Shown: piece by piece, positions 9,573 to 18,867 of the stretch | How the letters are laid out: each line of letters opens with the position of its first letter | Numbering within the stretch: the first letter of the stretch is position 1 | Source: Leucosporidium creatinivorum | Taxonomy: Eukaryota > Basidiomycota > Microbotryomycetes > Leucosporidiales > Leucosporidiaceae | Direction of reading: 5' to 3' | Assembly: GCA_001600635.1 (NCBI GenBank) | Contig: BCKL01000012.1 | Span: forward strand, 372,001-436,000 | DNA length: 64,000 bases | Translations under genes and position numbers: made by a program | Notes under the pieces: generated by a model | What the model saw: only the letters and a program-made list of their open reading frames with translations | What the model was told of the DNA's origin: nothing | Database searches by the model: none

Positions 9573-11936
9573 ATGCCCGCCGAGACTCCCAAACACCTCT
9601 CGTCGCCGCTCCCGAATGCCGGCGGAGCAAAGCAGCATTGGTCGCTCGATGTAGCCTTCCCGGGTGAGTCTTGATGTAGTACTCTGCTCTGCTGTAGTTC
9701 TCTTTGCGGTTATGTAGCACGGCAAGGCCAGCCTGAGTTCAGAACTGACGAAACGAATGGCTCGCAACAGTGTACGCCATGGCCTTCACCGAGGACAGGA
9801 CGGTTCTGCTCGGCGGAGGAGGAGGTAGCTCGCGTACTGGTGTGAAGAATCGCCTGGTATGTCCTCCCTCTCGTTCAGCTACAGCCGACTAAGAGCGGAA
9901 GTGGGGCGAACGCGTGCGAATGCGCATGCTTCAGCTTCGGTGGCGCTGTGCAAGCTGCAGGAAAAGCAGAGCTAACGCGTGTTACCTTGCAGAGCCTGCA
10001 CAAGATCACCCCGGCGACTCGGTCTTTCGATTTGGTTCACGAGTACGAGTTAAGCAAGACGGAGGATGCGCCTATGAGCGTGGCAGTGGAGCCATCTGTA
10101 CGTTTGTACTCCAATCGCTTTGCGCAAGTGCTCTCGCCGCTGTCTAGCCGAGCTTTGGAGGCTGCTCGAGCCCGCCAAACCGCAGACTGACCCTTCGCCG
10201 AGCTCGCAGACCAAGACTTTGATCGCTGGTATCAACTCGGCGGTCGAGCAGCTCAAGGAGGGTGTCAACGAGAACCTCCGCGTGTTCGAGTACACCGACG
10301 AGTCGTAAGTCGGTCCTTCGTCCTCCCTTCTCGTCCCCCCCGAATGGCTTCGGCCGAGCGGCTGCTGATTCATCAAGCTATAACAGGATCAAGTACATCA
10401 AGCAGAAGCAGACGATTACTTCCGTCAATGAGGATCACTACCAGGTTTGTCACCTTCCTCGCTTTCTGAGCTCGGCCACTCGCTGACCGTCCCTCCTCGC
10501 CGAGCAGAAAGTCGCCACCTTCTCTCGCTCGGGCGCCTCCTCCTCACCCGAAAAGACCGACGAGAAGTCGACCTCCTCTGCCCAGACCCTCCTCGCCATC
10601 GGTTCGACCAACTCCCAGCTCTCGCTCCTCACCTTCCCGCAACTGGAGGAAGTCTTTCCTCCTATTGAGTACGAGGGAGAAGAGCTGTTTGATGTTGACT
10701 TCAACGACGATGCATCACTCGTACGTCCTTGCTGTCTCGTCGTGGACTTCCTCGCCTGCCTCTCCTTCGCCGACTCGCCGAGAATGACTCGCTGACTCCT
10801 CAATATGCTCCCTCCTCCTTCCTTCGCTCGCCCACAGCTTCTCGGTGCTTCTTCCACCAAGCTTTGTGTCTGGTCAACGAAGCAGTGCGATGGCGAGTCG
10901 GCGCAAGAGGCGGTTCAGGTCATCGAGAGGCCTGTTCTGAAGAAGACGCTCGCTTGCACTTTCCGGGCTGCCAAGTAAGCTTCCCGTTACATTCTCGTCT
11001 CCTCGACTTCTACCCTTGTACCCTCGCTGACTCTCCTCCTCCCCTCTCGCTTCTCGCTCAACCTGCCTCACCTTCCCCCCCTCCCGCTCCGCAATCTTCC
11101 CTCTTTCTCCCCACTACTTATAAACAGGTTCGGCCGCGCCTCGACCTCCTCAAACCTCTACACCATCGTCAACGCCTCTCCCGCCGTCCGCTCGCGAAAG
11201 CCCGGGCCAGGGGAGAAGAAGTCGTTCGTCTCTCTGTGGGATACCAAGACCTGGACTCTCAAGAAGACGAGGACTGTTAGTCAGAAGCCGGTGACGGCTT
11301 TTGATGTTAGGTGAGTGCTGAGTGTGGTTGCTGAGCGTGCGAGGGGGCTCACCGAGCCGAGGGGAAAGAGCTGAGGCAGCTGGAGTTGAGAGCTGACGAG
11401 CTGTGCCATCGTACAGTGACGATGGAACGCTCTTGGCGTACGGAAGCAGTGATTTGAGTGTAGGAGTACTGGACGCGGTGACTCTGAGGGTGAGCCGATC
11501 TTCCCTCTCCGCAGCTCCGGTTGCCTCTCTCGACTCACGCTCTCACGCTGCTTTCTGACACCTCGACTTCAACTGCCTCCCTCTCCCTCTTCACACAGCC
11601 CATCCTCCACATCCTCCACGCCCACGACTTCCCCGTCACCTCCCTCAAGTTCAACCCCTCGGGCACGCTACTGCTGAGCGGCAGTGCCGACAACTCTGTC
11701 CGAGTCGTCGAAGTACCAAGCAAGGAGAAGCGAGGCGAGTTGGGCTCTTCCCTTGCTCCGCCGAAGCGAGGGCTCGCTGATTTGACCTTCCTCATCCCCT
11801 CGCTCTCTGCGCGACAGGCGGATCCTCGACTTCAACTCTCACCAACCTTCTCCTCACCCTTCTCATCCTTCTGTTGGCTATCTATATCCAGAGGAGCTAT
11901 GGCGACGATCTGCTGAAGGCGGCTGGAGTCGTCTGA
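9573..11936 (+). CDS. SEC12: SEC12-like guanine nucleotide exchange factor for Sar1
   Basis: WD-repeat protein anchored in the ER membrane that loads GTP on Sar1 and starts COPII coat assembly. The start MPAETPKHLSSPLPNAGG leads into blade-like segments: VYAMAFTEDRTVLLGGGGG (the Gly-rich potassium loop region typical of Sec12/PREB), later ILHAHDFPVTSLKFNPSG and LLSGSADNSVRVVEV. The last exon encodes one C-terminal transmembrane helix (LTNLLLTLLILLLAIYIQRS) and a short lumenal tail ending AAGVV, the type II arrangement of the family. At least eight introns were traced by donor, CTGAC branch and AG acceptor. The membrane anchor plus Gly-rich loop favours SEC12 over a generic WD40 protein. Confidence 0.88.
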
Positions 11937-12442
11937 AAAAGCTCGGCGCCGAGGGGGGAGAGGTGCTAAGTCAGGGTTTTAGTTAATGACAGGTCATTGT
12001 GTGATAACTACATCAGTTCACTCTTGGTGGAAATGCTGCAGGTATTGAGGCGCGAGCAGCGAGCTCGAGAGCTCTCAGAGTCGCTCGTTTCGCCCGTCCG
12101 CTCCTTGCCTTCCTCCCTCATCTTTGCTCGTCTTCGCTTCGACTCGATTGCTGCTGTTCGGCGACACTCGTACGGCTGCTAGGTGAGCTACAGCGTCCTC
12201 TTCATCACTCCGACACCTCCCCTACACTACAGCTCGCTCCACGTCGCTCTCCTTCAGCAGCTCATCAAGCACAGCGCGCTGACCTCTTATTGTTTGGCAG
12301 GGACTCGCTCGCTCTCGGAAGCTCAAGCCAAAGCTTTAGGACTACAAAGCACCAGCTGGAAGCTCTACTCGCCTACACCTCCCTTCTCCCTCGCCCGCTC
12401 CCCCCTTCACCGCCCTCGTCGCTCGCTCGCTCGAAGCTCAGG
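11937..12442. promoter_or_regulatory. Promoter and 5' UTR of first F-box paralog, with a UTR intron
   Basis: Holds the 3' UTR of SEC12 and then the leader of the next gene. A probable 5' UTR intron spans 12183-12300 (GTGAGC donor, GCTGAC branch, TTTGGCAG acceptor). From about 12112 the sequence is repeated upstream of the second paralog. Confidence 0.6.
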
Positions 12443-13618
12443 ATGGCCGGATGGAGCGATCTGCCTACCGAGCTCAAGCAGATCATACTGAAAGTCGTGC
12501 ATGATGAGCCTGGCGTACGACATGGAACTGCGCGTCGAAACGAGGGATTCCGGACGCTGCTTGCTCTGAGCACGATGGATCGAGAGCTCTACGCCCTTGC
12601 CACCCCGCTGCTCTGGGAGGTGAGCTACTCACCTACATGTCGCAAGCTTCCACCCTGACCTTCTTTCTCACCGACAGACTATCACCATCAGCGACCGCTC
12701 CATCTCCCGTCACGTCACTTTCGCTCAAGAGTTCGGTCGTCGCAAGGGGCAGTTCGTTCGCCACCTCGTGCTCTATCACCCTAAGCTTAAGGCCAACACG
12801 CTCGGTCGTGTCTCTGAGACGTATGGAGCATGCCTGGCCTCCGTGCCCAATATCCGAACCCTTTACCTCCACGCCCGATCCGCCGCCGTCGTCGGCATCA
12901 TCCCTCTCTTACCGCCTCAAGCTGCGACGAGTGTGACTCGTCTCGTGCTGCACGAGACAGAGTACGATGTCCTCGAGCCGATACACGTCGCAGCACTCAT
13001 TCACGCCCTCCCACGCCTTGTTGAGGTGGAGCTGACGGGAGTCAACGGACCGTCGACGCTCCACTCGTCATCAGAGCTCTCCGCCACATGCCCGACCTTC
13101 AGAGGCTCAAGATGGCGGATGGGCAGTCTCTCGTACACAGCAGCCTCGGCGAGCCCTGGAGGTCGTCCCTCATGTCGCTCAATCTAAACCACAGCGAGAC
13201 CATCGACGTCCTCGTTCTCCGAGCTCTCCTCACGCACCATTCCAGCACCCTCCGCCAGCTCTTCCTACCACCCTGGAGACCCCGAGTACACGAATTTCCG
13301 GCCTTCAATCTACCGCGCCTGGAGAAGCTGTGGCTCTGGACGCGCGAGACCTCAGCCTCACTCCTCCATTCTTTTTCGGCCTCGCCTCTGCGCATGCTGA
13401 GGGTGAGAATGTACGTCGAGCATGATCAGTTCAGACAAGAGGTTGAGGCGGTACTCGCGGCGGTGCAGCAGCATGTTCGAACGCTGCAGGAGGTGCGACT
13501 GAGCGCTCATGCCTTCTACTCGGCGGCCACGGACGAGGAGCAAGACGTGCTGGATAGGTTGGAAGCGCTGTGCATGAATGAGCAGATTGTGTACAGTTTC
13601 GGGTTCGAGTCGCCGTGA
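12112..13618 (+). repeat. Tandem duplication unit A (leader, UTR intron and F-box gene)
   Basis: The stretch from about 12112 to the end of the gene matches 13994-15522 in order and orientation: leader, UTR intron at the same place, start codon context and coding region. The leader keeps long runs of identity (for example CTTCGACTCGATTG in both) while the coding parts have diverged more in places. Confidence 0.75.
12443..13618 (+). CDS. F-box/leucine-rich protein, paralog 1, with a frame break
   Basis: Starts MAGWSDLPTELKQII, an F-box-like N-terminus (Leu-Pro-x-Glu-Leu), then Leu-rich repeats of the kind used by F-box proteins to bind SCF substrates. One intron follows LLWE. Its twin at 14327 aligns throughout (ETYGACLASVPNIRTLYLH with ETYTGVLASTPNLSSLQIT). 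Near 13041-13050, after LTGVNG, the reading frame must shift by one base to reach TVDAPLVIRALRHMPDLQRL, which matches the twin's TVAIKTLRCLPNLQRL. No GT-AG intron explains this, so it is either a one-base deletion making a pseudogene or a sequencing error. The rest up to FGFESP is intact. The family match is by eye. Confidence 0.7.
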
Positions 13619-14326
13619 TACGTACCGCGCTGTACTGCAAGATCCATAGCTCGCTTGAAACGCCGAGTGCCGAGAAGGAGAGGAGAGAGGCAGTGGCAAT
13701 CGACACTTCTATGAGGCTCTAGCAAGACTCTATGCCGTCTTTTCGAGTAGCTTCTTCAGCCGACTCACCTCGGCGACCTCTCTTGTCTGCTCTGGCAGGG
13801 CTCGGCGGAAGGACGTCAGCGCCGAAGGGGTCGCCAGATTGAGCAGGGAGAGCGCAGCGAGCTTGAGCTTGGCTAGAAAGATGCTCTTCTTCCATTTTTT
13901 TAGTCGAGCCCTGCTGTAGTGCGGAAGACGACCTTCGCCTGAGCACTTGAGAGGCGAACGTCGACGAGCTCCGAGTCCGACATCGCTTGCCCTCCTCCCA
14001 CATCTTTGCTCGTTCTCGCTTCGACTCGATTGCCGCTGTTCGGCGCGACTCGTACAGCTGCTCGGTGAGCTACAGCCCCCTCTCTACCACTCCGACACCT
14101 CCCTACCGTTCTACAACTCGCTCGTCGCCCCCCCTTCACAAGCTCATCAAGCAGTACGCTGACCCTCTTGTTGTTCTGTAGGCTTTCGCTCGCTCTCAGC
14201 AGCTGTCGTCGCTGCTCATAGGACTACAGAGCACTAGTTTGAAGCGCTAGTCATCTACATCCTCCCGCTGCTGCGCCCGCTCGCCCCTTCACCGCCTTCG
14301 ACGGTCGCTCACTCGCTCAGCTTAGC
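13619..14326. promoter_or_regulatory. Intergenic region and duplicated leader of F-box paralog 2
   Basis: The first half has no recognisable feature. From about 13994 it repeats the leader of paralog 1. The UTR intron lies at 14065-14181 (GTGAGC donor, GCTGAC branch, TTCTGTAG acceptor). Confidence 0.6.
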
Positions 14327-15522
14327 ATGGCCGGATGGAATCACTTGCCGACCGAGATCAAGAGGAAAGTGGTGGAAATGATGGACAACGAGAAGCGGCA
14401 CTTGGGGTGGCACGAGCGCCGCGCGCTGCTTGCCCTCGCGACGATGGACCGCGAGCTGCATGCTCTGGTCAGCCCCGTCCTTTGGAAGGTGAGCATCGCC
14501 GACATCCTCTACGTAGCACACTAATAGCCATGCCTCTTCCACAGAAGGTCCATATGGCTCGTGATCCACTCTCTTGTCACCGCGAGTTCCTCGCCAACGT
14601 CGCTCCCTCCCAAGGTCGCTTCGTCCGTGCGGTCGGGCTTTACCACCCCTTCACTTACCGCTCATATCACCTCTCCATGGTCTGCGAGACTTATACGGGA
14701 GTCCTAGCCTCCACTCCGAACCTCAGCAGCCTCCAAATCACCTGCCCTTCGGAGGTAGCAGTTGGAATCGTCCCTCTCCTTCCTCCCAGTCTCGCCGTCA
14801 ATCTGCGATGTCTCTTCCTCGGAGACGCAGAGGACGGCAGCTATCTCGAGCCTGTGGCGGTGGCAGTCCTCATCCACGCTCTCCCCAGCCTTAACGACGT
14901 CCAGCTGCGAGGCGTTCACTCCGCCGAGGGCGCCACCGTCGCCATCAAGACCCTGCGCTGTCTCCCAAACCTCCAACGCCTTGGATTGAAAGACAGCCAG
15001 GGACTCGTGCATGCCAGCCTCGCTCATCCCTGGACCTCTTCGCTCGTTTCCCTCGACTTGGGCGGCGCCGGCACCAAACTCGACTTCACCGAGCTTCACC
15101 TCTTCCACGACCTCATTAATCTCCACTGTTCCACCCTCGAAGAACTCAAAGGACCGCTGTGCTACAGCTCGGAATCTACCAGGACATTCTCTGTACCTCA
15201 CCTACACGACCTCTCCCTCACCACGACCCCAGCTTCGGCTCGGCTTCCTCTCGCCTTCCCCGACTCCCCTCTTCGCCGGTTGGAGGTCATCTTTCACGTC
15301 AACGAGCAGCCGGTTACAAAGCTTGCAAACGCAGTGACGGAGGCTGTAGTGCAGCATGGGAGCACGCTGGAGATGGTTGAGGTGGAGATCTTTGCGAGCT
15401 GGAGCCGAGCGTCGAAGAAGTCAGCCGAAGCCTTAGAGAAGCTGGAGGCGGAGTGCAGGAATCTGGGAGTCAAGTACGAGTCCCTTCGTTATGTGTGCGG
15501 TAGCGACGATGAGCGCTGGTAA
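13994..15522 (+). repeat. Tandem duplication unit B (leader, UTR intron and F-box gene)
   Basis: Second unit of the direct duplication, about 1.9 kb downstream of unit A, with the same order of leader, UTR intron, ATGGCCGGATGG start context, first intron and leucine-rich coding region. Confidence 0.75.
14327..15522 (+). CDS. F-box/leucine-rich protein, paralog 2, intact
   Basis: Exon 1 encodes MAGWNHLPTEIKRKVVEMMD and ends LVSPVLWK before a GTGAGC donor; after CCACAG, exon 2 continues KVHMARDPLSCHREF to the stop after CGSDDERW. The N-terminus fits a short F-box and the rest is built of Leu-rich units (LPSLNDVQLRGVHS, LPNLQRLGLKDSQGL, SLVSLDLGG), suggesting a substrate receptor of an SCF ubiquitin ligase. 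It is the undamaged partner of the upstream copy and lacks its frame break. Other leucine-rich F-box-like genes in the window (27797 and 40400) are more distant. Target proteins cannot be guessed. Confidence 0.8.
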
Positions 15523-15886
15523 CGACCGATGCTTCGCCCGAATCGCCGAGCCGAAGCCGAGAGGTGAAGAAAGGGGCTACTCGGTTTTCGCAGCTTTCGA
15601 GAGGGTACAGCAGAGCCAGCTCTACAGCAAACTCGAGCTGCTGTACCGCATTTTTTGTCGCGCGGGGGTCGAACCCTTAAAGACCGGCCAGAGAAGCGAG
15701 CCGAAGCGGAGAGCGGAAGGGAGGAGGGGGCCAGCAAGGTCTTCCTCCTGCCGTCTTGCACCTCTATACTCGTCCGAGCAGCAAAACACTCGCATCAACC
15801 GTCTCCACAGCCCTACCGAGCTTCTACACCCCTACAACACTCTCAGCACCTCCCCTTCCGCTTCCCCTCGCTCACTCGTCGCAACC
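15523..15886. promoter_or_regulatory. Promoter and leader of SDR gene 1
   Basis: About 360 bases without a gene. The last 100 bases resemble the leader of the second SDR gene (shared CTTCTACACCCCTACAACAC just upstream of the start codon), so the duplication included the promoter-proximal part. Confidence 0.5.
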
Positions 15887-17456
15887 ATGTCCGGCAACTC
15901 TGCTCAATCTCGTCTCGCTGCTGTAGCGGGCGCCATGTCGGGGTCTCACCCAAAGGGACTTCTCGCTGGCGAAGTCGCCATCGTGACCGGTGTAAGCTCT
16001 TCACGCTTGCAACGGAGCACCTTCCGCCGCTGATCTCGCCTCTCTCGCGCTTCACTACAGGCCGCCCAAGGCATCGGGCGTGCCACCGCCATTTTGTTTG
16101 CTGCTGAGGGTGCCAAGGTCGTCGTAGCTGATCTCGATGCAGGTGAGTAGTCGCTGTTCCCCCACTTCCGCTCCTTCGTTGACGGTTCTTTTGCTTCACA
16201 GCCAAGGCCGAGGCCGTCGTGCAGGAGATCAAGAAGGCTGGAGGAACTGCTATCGCCGTCGGAGGAGATGTCACTGCTACCGACTACCCCAAGAAGCTCA
16301 TTGGAGCGACCATTGAGTGAGTTTCGGCGACTTAGCGACTTAGAGCTGTGTGCTGACGGTTGCATTGCAGGGCTTTCGGACAGATCAACCACATCATCAA
16401 CAACGCCGGATTCACGTTCGATAAGGTGAGCTTTCGATAGGCTGGCTCCGCCTGCTCGGCGCTCGTCGGCGACGCTCATCCTTCGCTCCTCACAGATGAT
16501 CCACACCATGTCCGACGAGACTTTCGAGCTCATGCTCAAGGTGCACAACACTGCGCCTTTCCGTATCATCCGCGAGGCTGCTCCTTACCTCCGAGCCAAG
16601 GATCCCGCCGTCATCGCTACTAACCGCTCCATCGTCAACGTCTCGTCGACCAGTGGACTTCATGGGTACGTCCTTGCATTTGGCTGAAGTATTGGAGTGC
16701 AGCGCGGTGCTCCAAGGCCCTTGGAACTGTCCGAAAGACGATCACCGAGCTGACTCGGCGCTCTCTCTTCGTCCTCAGCAACGTCGGACAGGCTAACTAC
16801 GCCGTCGCCAAGGCCGGTGTTCTAGGACTTTCGCGCACAGTGGCGAAGGAGTGGGGGTAAGCTACAGAACCTACTGTACCAGGCCTTCAGCGGCCGCGCC
16901 GAGCATCGTCCTGACTCTTTCGCTCCTTTTTAGCGCCTTTAACGTCCGCTGCAACACGGTCGCCTTCGGGTGAGTACAGGCGCGAGGCTAGATCAATCCT
17001 AGTATCGTTGCCGACCCTCGCTTTTTTCCCTTTGAACAGATGGATCACGACCCGACTCACGGCGGGCAAGGACAGCGACAACACCATCGAGATTGACGGC
17101 AAGAAGATCGCCCTCGGCATTCCTGGTCGTGGCAAGGAGCAGGCCGCCAACTCAGTCACTGCCGCTCCCGACATCCCTCTTGGTCGTCCTGGATCCCCCG
17201 AGGAGGGAGCGAAGGCCGTCCTCTTCTTGGCTTCGCCGCTGGCTAGCTACATCACTGGTCACACTCTTGAGGTGAGCTTCCCTCCAGATTATCTCCCCTC
17301 CTTTTCCTCCCACCCTCCGCCCCTCTGCGCCAGCTCAGCGCCATCTCTCACCGTTCGCCGCCCCTCGGCGACTCCGAGCTTCTACGCTCTTGGCGACTGT
17401 AGTACTGACTATGAGCTCCCTTGATCGCACAGGTGACTGGAGGGAGAGGCATATAA
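15887..17456 (+). CDS. Short-chain dehydrogenase/reductase (FabG-like), paralog 1
   Basis: NAD(P)-dependent oxidoreductase of the classical SDR family, closest in look to 3-oxoacyl-ACP reductases; the true substrate is unknown. It starts MSGNSAQSRLAAVAGAMSG. The Rossmann motif TG-AAQGIG is split by intron 1. It continues VVVADLDA, NNAG, catalytic Ser in VNVSSTSG, and Tyr/Lys in NYAVAKAG. It ends SYITGHTLE and, after a final intron, VTGGRGI. At least eight short introns were placed. No organelle leader or peroxisomal SKL tail is present, so it is probably cytosolic. A near copy lies at 29548 and shares one intron almost base for base. Confidence 0.88.
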
Positions 17457-17832
17457 TCACCTACAACGTCGGAGAAGCGCCTGCAAAGTAGTAACATTGC
17501 TCAGTAACGCTTCCTATTCGCTGCGAGGCTCGGCGAAGGCTCGGCGGCATCCCAGGAGTTGTTCGACGCGGTTTCGGACTCTGGCAGAAGTTCTCTTCCA
17601 CATACCACAGAACTAGAGCTGCAGTGCTTCTCGTGCAGTGAATCCAGACAGGCTGTACAGCTCCAGCGACCAGCGCGAAAGCTCGGCCTCGCTCCTTGCC
17701 TTCGCCCGTTTTGCTGTCCTCCTTCGACTCGCTTTCAACAGCTCACTAGACCTTAATAAAGACCACTGCTGCTCGCACACCCTCGCTGGCCCTCTCCTGC
17801 AGCTTGATCCCCCCTCTCCCTGTGTTTTGAGG
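17457..17832. promoter_or_regulatory. Promoter region of the peptidyl-tRNA hydrolase gene
   Basis: About 375 bases of non-coding sequence with pyrimidine-rich runs before the ATG at 17833. No specific site recognised. Confidence 0.45.
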
Positions 17833-18576
17833 ATGAGCGCTCGTCGTTTGGTCATCGCTGGTGAGCTCTCTCGTCCTCAAGGAGCAGGGCGACACTAACG
17901 AGAGCTTTACAGGACTGGGCAACTACACCCATCCCCTCACCAAGCACTCTATCGGCCAAGTCACCCTCAAGAACCTCGCGGCTCGCGCCGCTTCGCTGCC
18001 AGGCTCTCGGGGCTCAGCAAACCTTCTGCTGGACAAGAAGCATCCAGCATGGACGACTACCATCACCGTAGAACACCCCATGGGCGGTCACCCGCCATTA
18101 GAGATCCTCTTTTGCCTTCCGTGAGCTCGCTTCTCCTTTCTCTCTCTGGTCGCGCTCATCTCGGTCTCTCGCACAGTCGCTCGCTCATGAACATCAATGG
18201 TCCCGCCGTCATCTCCTGTGCCAACTCCTTCCTTCAACAACCGAACAACTACCGCCTAATAACGCTGCAGGACGACCTCGATCTCGCTCCTTCGACCGTG
18301 AAGATCCAACGAGGCGGCGGACCGAGAGGCCACAACGGCGTCCGGTCGGTATCCAAGAGTCTTAACCAATCCCGAGACTTTTGGCGGATACGACTGGGAA
18401 TCGGTCGACCGGCATCGAGGAGCGAGGTTGCGAGATGGGTCCTTTCGGCGTTGGGGCGAGCAGAGGTGCAGGCGGTCGAGTGGGATGATGGGAAAGGGGG
18501 AGCAGTGTTGGAACGTGTGTGGGAGGAGATTGTCAAGATCGGCTGGGCCGACGAGGAGGATGTTCTGGCAGAATGA
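17833..18576 (+). CDS. PTH1: Peptidyl-tRNA hydrolase, bacterial type (Pth1 family)
   Basis: Cleaves the ester bond of peptidyl-tRNA released from stalled ribosomes, freeing tRNA for reuse. Three exons join in phase: a short MSARRLVIA exon, then GLGNYTHPLTKHSIGQ, where the Asn and the catalytic His are conserved, and the last exon with SLMNINGPAV, DDLDLAPSTVKIQRGGGPRG and HNGVRSV. FWRIRLGIGRP is the family's C-terminal signature. The hydrolase fold begins almost at residue 1, so a mitochondrial leader is not evident, although fungal Pth1 proteins often work in mitochondria. Length is about 200 residues, normal for the family. Confidence 0.9.
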
Positions 18577-18867
18577 GCAACTCGGCGCCTCATTCTGCAC
18601 CGCTTATCAGTCCGTTCGGACCTCTCGACTGGCCTTCCCAGCGCGATACGACTCCGAGATGGAGCGTTGCAGCTTTCGCTGACTGCAAACGCCCTCCGAC
18701 GATGGCGTTAAGGGCTGCCAAGCCCTCGGTTTTGATCTGGAGGCTGGACTCGGCTCTATCTCGAATCGCTGTATCGAAGCTCGCCAATCTGCTCCCTATC
18801 ACTCTTTCCTCATCTTCCATCTCTTCCCACACCCTCTCCCCCATCTTCCCTCGCCACCCTCAGCAGG

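Noticed and set aside
15655-15700. tRNA-like T-arm (GGGGGTCGAACCC) on the minus strand
   Set aside because: The stem does not pair properly, no acceptor or anticodon arm can be drawn and no terminator run lies on the correct side.
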